DNA from: Cinnamomum chago
Lineage: Eukaryota > Streptophyta > Magnoliopsida > Laurales > Lauraceae
DNA length: 64,000 nt
Assembly: GCA_038049695.1 (NCBI GenBank)
Contig: CP142457.1
Coordinates: forward strand, 55,734,501 to 55,798,500
Reading direction: 5' to 3'
Shown here: positions 34,701 to 45,661 of the stretch, piece by piece
Layout: each line of letters opens with the position of its first letter
How positions within the stretch are numbered: the first letter of the stretch is position 1
Notes under the pieces: model-generated
The model's input: the letters and a program-made list of their open reading frames with translations, nothing else
Told to the model about the DNA's origin: nothing
Database searches by the model: none
Translations under genes and position numbers: made by a program

Positions 34701-36758
34701 CCACAAAATAATCCAAGCTCCAAATAGGGCTTGGCTGAATACCCATGGGTTTCCAGTTATACAAACACTCTCAACCAAAGATAGGGACTCACAATCAGAG
34801 ATAAACTGAATAAATTCTTTATGGAACAATGAAAGGTACTCCTCCCCATGGGGGATTACAGATATAACCTAGGAAAGTCAAGGTCCCATCTACATCTCCA
34901 CCTTACGTCATTCACTCCTCACCTCAAATCCTTCATCCATCACCACTTTATAAGTCTTCCGCAGAGCTCAATTCACCATGAATTCCTATGTTTTCAGTTC
35001 ATAAGTATTTTACGGAAACAAATAGGCCCTAAGAGAACATTTTTAGAGAAAAAAAATTCAGAGACTTTAATTGAGAAATACAATATTCACACAGATTACC
35101 CAACTTCCTATTACAAATTAATGCAAGGGGCAATGCACGCTATAAGAATTCAAATCACAAAGTTCACCTACAAAGGCAAACCCAACTGCTAGAAATTCAG
35201 AATCATATCAACCATGGTAACCACAATTTGCAGACATGAAATTGCCCTAATAGAAAGCAGATGAATAAGCTATGCATCTCAGGGCGTATCTTAAAGCTGA
35301 TAGGAAACCATGTATACCAGCTTCAGTAGTTTCACCAACAGAAGTGTCAGCAAGTCGACTCTCCAACTCTTGCAGAGACCTAGCAAATGCTTCATCAGAT
35401 TCTAATTGTGAATCAAAATCATGAACCTGTGAAGATTCTCCCTCCTTTTCCACGATCCTTCTCTCATCACCACTATGGTCGTGTCCAGGACTGGTATCTG
35501 AACTTCCAGAAGCTTTAGTCTTATCACTCCTGGTGTTTGTTTGGAATGATTGATATAAAACCTCCTGAACAGAAATAGTCAAAACATGTCATGAATTAAA
35601 AAACAGAAGGATAAGTTCCAGTTCAAAATCACAGGCCATGGGCAAATTGCACAGAAGCACATGCTGGAATCAATAAATGAAGTTTAGCTAACATCCCATA
35701 AATTTTAAACATGAAAATGATATTCTAAACAACCACGAAGAAATAGGGAGTGTTTGAAGTCGCAGAATCAGGTTTGACCTAAAATACTAGCACTAACATT
35801 GAGGACAAACAGAATCCCATCATCACCATCAATTGTTGGGTTAAGGGTAAGATGGTGACGATGATAATCATCATTGTCATCACCATGAAAGACTTATCCC
35901 ATCTATGTAGTGTCAGCTACGTGAGCTCTATTTTTCCAGTAGAAAAACACTGCGGATTCAAATTTCTGAAATTTAAGCTGCCCAAACAGACAACTAGTCC
36001 ACCCCTCATATTTTTAGCCAAAATATCTGCACAGCCTCTGCGACAGATCAGTACACTCCTAAGGTAATCATTATCATCAAAGCCTTGTCCCAACTATGTT
36101 TAAATCCACTACATGAATTTTGTTTCACCATTCCAATTTATCCTGGGCCAAATCCTGAGATTGGTTGTACTTCTTCAAATCTATCTTTACAACTTTGAAC
36201 TTCCATCCATGTCCTCTTTGTCCAGCCCCTTTTCCTCATCGGCTTTGTTGTTGGCCTGTGTTGGACATGTCCAAACCATTAAAATGACCCTTTCTTAATT
36301 TATCATCTATTGCTATTATCCATAAATACTTCCAAATGCGCTCATTTCTGATTCTATCTAAGGAAATATGAATTAGTATGACATATGCGTCAACTTCCGT
36401 ACACGAAGTATTTGAAGCATGGAAACTATAAGCCTATATACTACTACTATTCAACCTACCCATAACTTCCAATTTCCAAGTTCCTACTAAATTTCTGAAA
36501 AAACAATGCAACATTACAGTTAAATTATTGAGATTGAACTAGGCCGCTTTTACTGACACACAAGAACAGAATGATTTTCAATGCGCAAGAATGCATTATG
36601 CTTAAAAATCACACCTGATCCTGAAGAAGCTCTTCGAGGGAAAGATCCCTATGTTCGATGTAGTAGCCATCAACAGTCTCTTCAATGATAGAAGGAACTC
36701 CACCATTTACATAATGAACATCCACCTGCTGTCCTGCTGTTTCGAACTCCGGGTTCAT
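28731..36758 (-). CDS. BIG BROTHER-like RING-H2 E3 ubiquitin ligase, 7 coding exons, 257 aa
   Basis: Ubiquitin ligase that would transfer ubiquitin from an E2 to substrates; BIG BROTHER limits organ growth in Arabidopsis. Coding exons in transcript order: 36758-36615, 35564-35318, 33844-33780, 33683-33639, 32837-32713, 30172-30064, 28769-28731 (total 774 nt, 257 codons plus TAA 28731-28733). All introns are GT...AG and the phases agree. The N-terminal part is acidic (SLEELLQDQ, DEAFARSLQELE); residues 156-190 hold the family-typical QDNIDPDDMTYEE then GEGVGTEDRGLSEEL. The RING-H2 has C210, C213, C228, H230, H233, C236, C247 and C250, that is C-x2-C-x14-C-x1-H-x2-H-x2-C-x10-C-x2-C. The length matches BIG BROTHER (about 250 aa). 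Introns of up to 3 kb contain LINE and MITE remnants. Start: first ATG after a likely leader intron acceptor at 36784. BIG BROTHER versus BIG BROTHER-RELATED assignment is less sure than the family. Confidence 0.93.
32862..32928 (+). mobile_element. Tiny 5'-truncated LINE/SINE insertion with 18-bp target duplication
   Basis: A 31-bp insert (32880-32910) ending GGGACAAGGCTTTTATGATG plus a TGA tail is flanked by TGATTTGTACATGACTGC (32862-32879) and TGATTTGTGCATGATTGC (32911-32928), an imperfect 18-bp direct repeat. The insert matches only the extreme 3' end of the LINE family at 308-565 and 36062-36300. It lies 25-91 nt upstream of the 3' splice site of coding exon 5 of the RING gene. Confidence 0.7.
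36062..36300 (-). mobile_element. LINE 3' fragment (second copy)
   Basis: Begins ATCATTATCATCAAAGCCTT on the plus strand, that is, a minus-oriented 3' end '...GGGACAAGGCTTTGATGATAATGAT'. It shares CTTGTCCCAACTATGTT, CTTCCATCCATGTC and TTGGCCTGTGTTGGACAT with 308-565. It lies in the first coding intron of the RING gene. Confidence 0.6.
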
Positions 36759-37629
36759 GATGCCTAATCTTGTCCTTCAAGATCTGAAAGACTGTTTCAC
36801 CTTCTGTTTTAGAACTCAGAGCATAAAACAACTAAAATGTTAGTCTTCCACAAAGGGGGAAAAGCATCTAAAATTCATTGCAAAAGCAACCCTTAAACCA
36901 TATCTGCATGAATCCATATTACTTCCAGAGGCTACACGATTGACCAAGTAATTAATACATAACCCCCTTAAGTCACCACTAAGATACCAATACAAGCCCT
37001 GAAAGGAAATCCACATGAACTTTCTACATACAACTGAATCCCAATTCATGCCTATGTTGCATCATACATAAATAGAAGCTTTTGTGGAAGGAAAGTAAAA
37101 AAAAAAATCACCCTAGCATGAAAAACTAAACTAAAACTAACCACCACCCTTATCCATTAGAACGATTATGGAAACAGTAGCAAAAAAAAAGACAGATATT
37201 TTTGTCCAAATAATTCCGAAGAACTCTTGTGAATAGGAATGTTGATATACCGACATATGAGTCCATCAAAACCATATTTCTCAAGAAGATTAATTCAAGA
37301 ACATCAAAACAGAAAATTCAGAAAAACTGACAAAATCATTATTAGAAAATCCAAATGAGTTTTTTCTCTACAGATTCTGAAGCTCTTTTCATGGGCATCT
37401 AGAGTTGAAGATGACTTCTTCAAAAACCCATTCCTTAGAAATCCAATCACAAATCTAAGACAATTTACCCAATCAATCACTACAAGTAGACAAATCAAAT
37501 GATCAAAGTTCAATTAAATCCTCAAATCTCTTCATGGGTGAGCATAATTAAACAAATATAAGCCCTCCAAAACTTCATTTTTCAGACAATGACACCACAA
37601 AACAAAATCTGGGTTGTTCTCAAATGCAT

Positions 37630-37635
<6 letters not shown>

Positions 37636-37680
<45 letters not shown>
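37636..37680. repeat. (GA)n microsatellite in the RING gene leader intron
   Basis: About 22 GA units; on the transcribed minus strand this is a (CT)n tract about 20 nt inside the predicted 5' leader intron. A shorter interrupted (CT)n lies at 37757-37773. Confidence 0.95.
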
Positions 37681-37683
<3 letters not shown>

Positions 37684-37698
37684 ACTAGTTGGAATTGT

Positions 37699-37800
37699 AC
37701 CTGAGTTGGAATTGTACCTGTGTGTGCGAAGAACCAGCCCAGCTTCTCCTCTCTCCGTCTCTCTCTCTCTCTCAAATATCAGTTATGCGTATATATAATA
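37699..37800 (-). promoter_or_regulatory. Predicted promoter, leader exon and duplicated 5' splice site of the RING gene
   Basis: On the minus strand TTATATATAC (37791-37800) is a good TATA box; about 30 nt downstream begins a GA-rich leader. Two donor sites with the same following text, CAG|GTACAATTCC, occur 17 bp apart (exon ends 37718 and 37701) because a 17-bp unit is tandemly repeated. The matching acceptor is probably CTTTCAG|ATC at 36784-36783, giving a leader intron of about 0.9 kb before the ATG at 36758. No transcript evidence; inference from signals. Confidence 0.5.
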
Positions 37801-39509
37801 CTACATGCCTAAGAAGATGCCGACACGTGGATGGGGATGCCTGGAGAAGGTGACGAAAATGCAGTGGGCCCCAACTCAACGACAGTCCTCAGCCGTCCAT
37901 TCCTCCAGCGGTATGCAGATGAAACAGCAAAGAAGCCGTCTCTTGATGAGGACGGAGGACTGGAGTCTCCGGGGTTTATTCAAAGTATTTTTGCGAGTTG
38001 CGGGGAAGGAGAGCGTGTGAGACCACCGAATCAAGACCGTCCGATCTAATCGTCTCTTTTCAACTTTTCATTTGGCATTTCTCCAACGTCTGTTATGTAT
38101 AATATGTACGGTAGTGGAGGGTGGTCTCGCGGGGAAAGACTGCACCCTTCATAAGATGGACCATGTTTATAATTAGCAGGGTTGTAAAAAGAGTCCACTA
38201 TCTGCAAATCCGGACCGAAGCGACCGAATCTGGTGGTTTGGATTGGTATTATGGTGATTGGTTCGGCCAACGATTTGAAAATCAGATAAACCGTATTACA
38301 TTTGTTGGTTATCTTTTTGAACCCACGGTTAATCGCCTAAATTAAATCGATCGTATGTATTAACTTGAGTATTGAGTTTTTAAATATTTTAACTTTAGGG
38401 GAAGCTCTTATATGTTCTACTTGTATGTTACATATTTGATGTTAGTTATACAAAAAATGTGCATTATTAGATTTTTAGTAACGCTGTCGAGGGGTTTGAT
38501 CCGACTTAAGAAAAAGTGAACTATGAAGAGGCTCATCTCAATTAGTTCAAAATTAGGGCTACATTCCACTAGAACCCATCTTGTTGGCAAGGGAAAAAAA
38601 AACTAGTTCATTTTGTGTTGAATTCATTGGTCTGAATCAAGTAATGTAGTATAGTCCAATTTTTATGCAGAGAAAGAGATACGTGCTTGACCATTTTGTT
38701 GTTGTATTTTACCAGAAGATTTGAACTGCTTCAACTCATTGGCCCAAAAAGTTGGCCGAACTTGAACTGGTCCATTCAATCACGCTACCGAATGATGGAT
38801 GAAAAGAGTTCATCCATCGTTTGATGTATGCTTCGTTGGTTGAAACAAATTATGAAATATATTTTAGTGTTCATTACAACTTCTCCTCGTTCCATTTGAT
38901 GGACCAAGTTTGAACTGCATTTTTTTTTATGAAAAAATAATTAAAAAATAACAAAAATAAAAACAAAAAAGGTTTGGTTCGGTTCAGTTCAAGCACATGT
39001 ATGGTTCGGTTCGATTTGGAAAGTTTGATGGATTCCCTTTAAACCGATCCGAACTGCCCATGTGCACACCCCTAATAATTAGTGAATGGTAGCCCATAAA
39101 ACCCCATTGGAAAGTAAGAATCAAGAAAAGATTTTTCACTGAGTGAAAAATTATTGTTACTTTCTGTAGAACCCTGCATTTGTTTTGTTTGGTGAGACAC
39201 ATTTTCCCAGTGATCAAGGAAAAAAAAAATGAATTGGTGGAAAAGGCTTCGATTTTTTATAGGAGTAAGAATGTAGGATTTCTCGTTTGTGTCTTGCACC
39301 TGCATATGACCATAGGTGTTTACCTATACTACCCGTAGACATTCCCCCTATAGAAGACACCTCATTTTGACATTTGAGCACCTCATCAAAGTTGAGTTTC
39401 ATGTGGTCGGTGGTAATGGTTAGCCATCTATAAGAAGGCAGGCCAACACATTTGTTGTTGAAGACTTGAAGTGCTTGAGATGTCTTTTTTTTTAAAGAAA
39501 GTGCTTGAG
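37801..39509. other. Intergenic, no gene seen
   Basis: Spacer between the divergent-side flank of the RING gene and the duplicated SCL28 block. The GC-richer part at 37805-38050 holds open frames without recognisable features. GGTTCGGTTC words near 38975-39015 look like repeat text. Confidence 0.45.
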
Positions 39510-39740
39510 ATGTTAAAATTAGCTGAGACTATGGTAATGACCTGTTTTTGTTTTATGTAGAAGCATTTGGATGAATGGATAGTTGTATTTGGCTTTTGTT
39601 TACTTTGATGTGGAAAAGGAATATAGTTTTTTCAAAACTTGAGATGTGTTTGTGCAATAAGAAGAATCTGTATTGGAGAAGAGAAAATCATTCAAAATTT
39701 TCATGTACGCCTTTTTTCTGATCATTTGGTGGGACCCATT

Positions 39741-41671
39741 GTTCGTCAGCCCCAAGTGCAAGGCCACGATTCTAGTAATAACTCGGTGAAGTCCGAGGTC
39801 GATCCACATGGAGTAATTAATCGTGCAAAACCTGTTCTATTGAAAACTAGTTATAGCCTAAAAAAAAACTATATCAAATGTCCTACTTTAATTAAAAATT
39901 AATTAAAATTCTGGAAAAAAAATTAATTACAACCAAAGAAAAATAAAAATCCTAATCTAACTACTGCATCACCATAAGAATTATTAGTCCAGCCAATTGC
40001 AATAATTATTAAGATGCACGAAAATAAAATAAAAAAAGACAAAATCAGTGAATAAAAAAAATGGATTTTAATTTTAAAATTTTGCAATGGTCACTTTGCT
40101 AAATGTCACCAAGAAAAATCAAGACCACCGCACCAAGTGTGCACTGTTGATCCATTGGTGAAGACCAAGACCCCATAACTTGATTTACTAATGAAAGACC
40201 CATTACAAGCAAATAACCAATACTAAATTATTTGAATTAAAATAAAGTGCATCCAACCTTATCCGAGACACAAGAAACACTAAAAGGAGGAGAGGGACTC
40301 GCGGTCTTGAACGGCGATTCAATCGGCTCTCGTTTTGTGATCTAAAATCCATGTAGGAGAAGATGATGATTGGCTGGTCTAATGGTGGAGCGACGGTAGC
40401 AACGGCGGCAACGCGACAGTGGCGTAGAAATCCAAGTGGTTGTGCCTTAGGGAAGGCCTTGGATGAAATATTGATGGAATGATGAGAGATGAAGAAAAAT
40501 TAATTGAAAAGGGATGAAATATGTTGCTGGTCGTCCAAGAGAAGGGGGAAGAGTGGAATTGACGTGCAGCCCTCTTTGTGGTCTTTTTATTTTATTTTTA
40601 TTTTTTTTGGTATCTTGGGTTGCAAGGTTTTTTTGTTTGGGTAGGGATTAGTAGTGTGGGGTCCAAGTTGGATTAGGATTATGAGGGTTTTGAGAGAATT
40701 TCAAGGGATTTTCCATCTTGTTATCTTCTTGAATTTCTTGGCACATAATTCTATTAAAAATAGGATTCTTTATGTTTCATGCAACTTCCTCTCTTGGGCC
40801 CACTTTAGATTTAATTCAAATTTTGAAACAATATGGGCAGCCCCTTTTTTTTTTTTTCTTTTGGACGTGTGATAGCTTTGGAGGTGTTGGACGTGCAACT
40901 CTTTGGGAGAATCTTGGGTTGCAAGATTCCAAATCTTGGAAGCCTATCTTTTTGGAGATCTTAGTGCTAAAATCTTGCACTCTTTTGGAGTTAGCTTCTA
41001 TCTTGGATTACTTTGGCTAACAAGAATCTTGTAAAACTCCTTGCATGGTCCCACTTTCTCTCTTAAAAAAACAACCCTCAAATTTGATTTTAAATCTCAA
41101 ACATGTAATAGGAGTAGGCCCCACTTGGGTGTGCATAACTTGGATTTCCCTTGCCTTGGACATCCTTTATATGGCTGGATTTTCTTTTGCATTATTTTGA
41201 ATCTTGGCCATCCATCTTGAATTCTCTAATTGATTTATTTCTTCCGTGGGTCCCCAAAAATTGGACTTCCTTACAAAAACACAAATAATATAATCAATGA
41301 TCAAAGAATGATTTATTTTTGTAAGAAATGAATGATGCAAGATGCGGGCCCCAATTCACACTAAATAGATGTATAAAATGTCACCATTTTATCAAATCTT
41401 CAATTAAATCAATGGTGCAAAGAAAGTACATCATTTTATTTGTGAATAAAAAGTTATGAGGAATTTATGACTTCCAATGCCAAAAATAGAGAAATTCATA
41501 ATTTTATGTGAAAATGCAATTTTTGGATTAATTTTGACTCAAATTCAAACTTTGATGCCCATAAACATAAAATTATGATTTTTTTTACTAAAATAGTCCA
41601 TGATTTGATGATTAAGTCCTTCATTAATTTTCTAAAATGATGAGAAAATTATGCATTTTTAATGACTTATC
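39741..41671. mobile_element. 1.93-kb insertion present only in duplication unit A
   Basis: Unit B runs uninterrupted from TGGTGCGATGCATT into TTCCACAAGAAAAAGAG (about 50049-50080), whereas in unit A the same point is split: ACCCATT (39734-39740), 1931 bp of extra DNA, then ACCCATT again (41672-41678) and CAACCAGAGGAAAAGAG. The 7-bp repeat looks like a target-site duplication. The insert starts GTTCGTCAGCCCCAAGTGCA and includes CCGAGGTCGATCCACATGG, wording I associate with non-coding parts of plant LTR retroelements, but it has no LTR pair or coding domain. Class unresolved. Confidence 0.7.
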
Positions 41672-41821
41672 ACCCATTCAACCAGAGGAAAAGAGAGAAA
41701 AAATGAAATGATTTTCTTTGTTGGAAAGGATTTCAATTTTTTGAGTATATATGTCTGTTTGTTTGAGCAGCGCCACGAAAGAGGAAATCAGAAAATGACG
41801 CCTCAAGATCCAAAACAAACC

Positions 41822-41822
<1 letters not shown>

Positions 41823-41863
<41 letters not shown>

Positions 41864-41879
41864 AAAAAAAAAAAAAAAA
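41823..41879. repeat. C31 A26 compound homopolymer
   Basis: Thirty-one C followed directly by twenty-six A. Nothing comparable is in the matching place of unit B (about 50100-50190). Such a run is extremely error-prone to sequence. Confidence 0.9.
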
Positions 41880-42432
41880 TCCTCTCTATCCCATAAATCA
41901 ATATTCTGGGTGGAATCCTATTGCAGTACAAATGCACCCTTCTTTGAAATATATTGTTACATAGGTACTCGAATTACACATCCATGTCCTAACCAGCCGA
42001 CCTCCACAACTTGGGACAGCCAACCTTCCTTCTACTACCAATTGACTTCATCACTGTCAAATCACCAAGTCTTCTGATAATTCTGGCCTTCCAATCTTCC
42101 TTTCAGATATGTTTATATGTAAGTCTTGCTTTCCAGTCTTTCTTTATTGATTTGTTTATCTAATTTTTTTGTGTCGTGGTAGAATGAGGGCTTCTACCGC
42201 CACATGACAAACATAGAAAAGCAAGACATCGCACCTGTTTGTTAGTGGAGTACATTTTCCCATTTAAAGACGGTTTGATTTGTGAATTTCTTTGGTCTTT
42301 TTTTAAACACTGCTCATCATTATCCAGAACAGGAGTCATTACAATTTACAACTGACAACACCACTGTTATTGGAAATTTAACAAAACTCAATCTTGCTGA
42401 TGTTCAATAGGTGCCTATAGCAGCAAACTTCT

Positions 42433-42528
42433 TTTTATTTGGTAGAACCCATGAATCCCACCTGCACATCATGTCTCTAATTTTATTTGGTAGAACCCAA
42501 GAATCCCACCTGCACATCATGTCTCTTA
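42433..42528. repeat. 48-bp tandem duplication (unit A only)
   Basis: TTTTATTTGGTAGAACCCA recurs at 42433 and 42481, with CAATCCCACCTGCACATCATGTCTCT-like text after each. Unit B has a single copy (about 50740-50780). Confidence 0.85.
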
Positions 42529-42647
42529 CTTCAACATAGTTGTATGTACATGCAGATAGGGTATTTAGTGTGATTGGAAATAAATACTCAACCCTCATTC
42601 GAGTAATTCAAATTCTAGAGTGTAAAAATATCATCTATGTCTCCATC

Positions 42648-42817
42648 CTATATCCTTCACCCTCATGTCTTTAATATTTCCTTTGTCGTAGCCCAATTTG
42701 ATCGTGAATTTTTTAGGTGTTCAATTCCAACCTTATATCCTTCACCCTTATGTCTTTAATATTTCCTTTGTTGTAGCCCAATTTGATCATGAATTTTTTA
42801 GGTGTTCAATTCCATGC
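42648..42817. repeat. 85-bp tandem duplication (unit A only)
   Basis: TATCCTTCACCCT starts at 42651 and 42736; each is followed by ATGTCTTTAATATTTCCTTT and ends TTAGGTGTTCAATTCCA. Unit B has one copy, at about 50850-50936. Confidence 0.85.
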
Positions 42818-43430
42818 AAACGAGCGGGCCCTCATGAATGTAAGCATCATTTGAAATAAGCATATAGCATACCTTTGCTTGTGTTTTAATGGCAGACAAG
42901 GCGAAGCCCTGCCAATCTCTTATCCAGTTTGATCAAAACAAAAAAAGACCAGCGATTGGCCCCATTAAGATATTATAGCCGCCCAAGCTTTACCCCCCGG
43001 GATCTAATCTTTGTTGAAAAGGACCATATTTGTTTTCTTTCTTAATCCATTTTATAACCACCACATCCTGTTTTTCTTATTGAACAGGACCGAACTTGTT
43101 TTTCAGTTGCATAGCAGCAGCCTAAAGCGCCATGTTGTAGCATGAAAAGGAAAAAAAAAAAAAAAAATTCCCCTTCTAATGAAAGTATAGAATAATTAAA
43201 AATTAAAGAAAGAAAAATGATCAATATTGAAAAAAAAAAAAAAAAACCACAGCATCATGAAAGTTCAACATTTATGAGAAATGAAAACGACCAATTATAA
43301 TATATTAAGCTAGGAGATTTTGACCGTCGATTATAATTTTGACTGATAGTAATGTAACTACTCATGCAACTATCCACTCATTTTTCCATCAAACCACTCA
43401 TGTTTCAATTATTCCTATGTAACTATACCA

Positions 43431-43628
43431 TTTTTTGTCCAATTTCTCTATTTCAATTTTTTTCCAACTTGTCCTATTGGAAAGAGGTAATTTTTTTTTT
43501 AATATGTGATTATTTATTTTGCAATGCAGTTTTTTGTCCAATTTCTCTATTTCAATTTTTTCCAACTTGTCCTATGCAAAGAGGTATTTTTTTTTTAATA
43601 TGTGATTATTTATTTTGCAATGCAGGGA
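43431..43628. repeat. 99-bp tandem duplication (unit A)
   Basis: TTTTTTGTCCAATTTCTCTA starts at 43431 and 43530, and each unit ends TTATTTTGCAATGCAG. The copies differ by a few short indels. Confidence 0.85.
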
Positions 43629-44090
43629 GATATCGTGCTGAACACGGGTTCTTAGGCTAGTGTTCATTAACAGAAGCAGCGGTCAAACCAAATGGATTTT
43701 ATGGTAGATGTAAAACAGCAATAGTGTCTGATTAGATGGTCGGCGATCTGTGGTAGAACATTTGATCCTCTATTTAAACAATGATTTTCTAACCATCAAA
43801 ATTTGGAGACCATTCCTGTTTAAAAAAGCCATGGCATGAAAGCCATAGTCAACTAGTGAGGCCTGTCGTCCATCAAAAACTAGAGAGGAGCTTGTCCTGT
43901 TACTCGTAGAGCAATGTGAAAGCTCTGAATAACATGAAATAAGCTCCATTACAACGCAACAATCATATAGTAATAAAGAAGCAAAAATCAGACAATCAAT
44001 ACTCAACCATTAGTTTCACCCCTCATGACAGACAAAAGTAGTTGTAAGCTAGATGATCTGAAAGAATTAACTCTCAACTTCTAAGGGCAA

Positions 44091-44430
44091 GAAATATATG
44101 TCCACCAAAAAGAGTTTTGGAAGAGGTGGAACCACCCAAATCCTGTGTGTATGGTAGAGAGTGTGAGGGATGGAGACAATCAATACAAATCACCTTTGCT
44201 ATCTATGCAATGAAGGAAGATGTGGTCTAATGTTTGTTCTTGGCTGAAGCATATGAGCAGCCAGGGGTCAATAAAAAGAGAAATATATGTCCATTTTGGA
44301 AGAGGTGGAAGAACCAAATTCTTTCTATTTGGTAGAAATTATGAGGGATGGAGACAATCAATACAATCACCTTAGCTATCTATGCAATGAAGGAATATAT
44401 GGTCTACTGTTTGTTCTTGATTGAAGAGAC
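44091..44430. repeat. About 189-bp tandem duplication (unit A), diverged
   Basis: GAAATATATGTCCA starts at 44091 and 44280; both copies contain GGAAGAGGTGGAA, GAGGGATGGAGACAATCAAT and GTTTGTTCTTG. Unit B has its own, different duplication of the homologous segment (51686-52049). Confidence 0.8.
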
Positions 44431-45661
44431 ACTTTTATGTCAGGACATTATTTGACAAACGGACAGTTCATGGCTGCCTTCCAGATAAACAGTTGCTTTC
44501 TTGAGTGTCATTTTTGCATCCAAACTAAATTGGCCCAAGACAGTTGGCACTGAATTCACTTGTGATGGACTAACACCAACTCCAACAGTGGACAGAGATG
44601 GATGTTCCTCTCCTCTCATTCTAGCAGAAAGCAAGGGCCAAGGGTGTTGTGTCTAATCGATTTGGATCCTAATCACAGTAAGATTGATCACACATAAAAC
44701 ATGTGATTCATCTCCTTTAATTATAATCACCTGTTTTACACGTGATGATCACACTAAAAGCCTCCCACTATCATGGAGGCACACCATCATCAGAATTCAG
44801 CTTGAGAACTCTTCCACAACCGACAGGAAATTATATGTGCCATTCTCTTAAAAAAAAAAATGATTGTTTGCAAGGATACTACATAAATTCCTTCCACTTT
44901 CTCAAGGTTTTAGTGTTCCACTCATTCCAAAAACTTTCTAAGTCGGTAATGTAATGCAAGGGTACACCGGTGTGAGTGAACGTGGCAATGTAATGCAAGG
45001 GCACACTTGAAGGTATCAGCGTGAAAATCCCTTTCAGTTGAACAACTAAAATACTTAAGATTAATGAAATATATGTAAAAGGATTCTGCTCCTGTGTAAC
45101 AAATTTCTCATCCTGTTTTAAGTACAACAAAACTACTCAGTTGACAACATTATTTCACATATCTGATCCTATTTAACAAATATCAATTAGAGAAAAACTA
45201 CACAACTACCCAATGCCCCAGAAAAACAATGACACTAAATGACATTATTTCACATACATGATCCAGGTCCCAACTCCCAACAACATTGATAACTTGCAAC
45301 AATAAGATATACCCCCTACAGAAAAACCAGTACATTATTGTAGAAAAAGAATGCCAAAGAATAAGATAATGATTTTGCTCCTCCCTCCAGGAAGAAAAGA
45401 ATCAAATAATGCCAACAGAACAGACTTCAAATGCTGCAGTAAAAGGAACTCTGAAACAGGGGACCTTGGAAGAACTGAGATGGGTATAAAAGCAACTACT
45501 CTTCTTTAAATGGTTTTTAAGCTTTCTGATAATACTAGACCAACAGCAAGCGAAAGAATGAAAGAATAGGCAATATTTCCCTACCTAAAAAGAATGATGA
45601 AGTAAACTGTAAAGATGTATGAGAAATAAAAAATAGAAGGAAAACATGGAAACCAGCACCT

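Noticed and set aside
34530-34829. 99-codon minus-strand frame in an intron of the RING gene, faintly like a LINE RNase H region
   Set aside because: The resemblance is too weak to support; no catalytic motif visible.
41823-41879. CRISPR, phage or bacterial insertion signals anywhere in the window
   Set aside because: No spaced repeat array, no prokaryotic gene structure; repeats are all plant-type tandem duplications or transposons.
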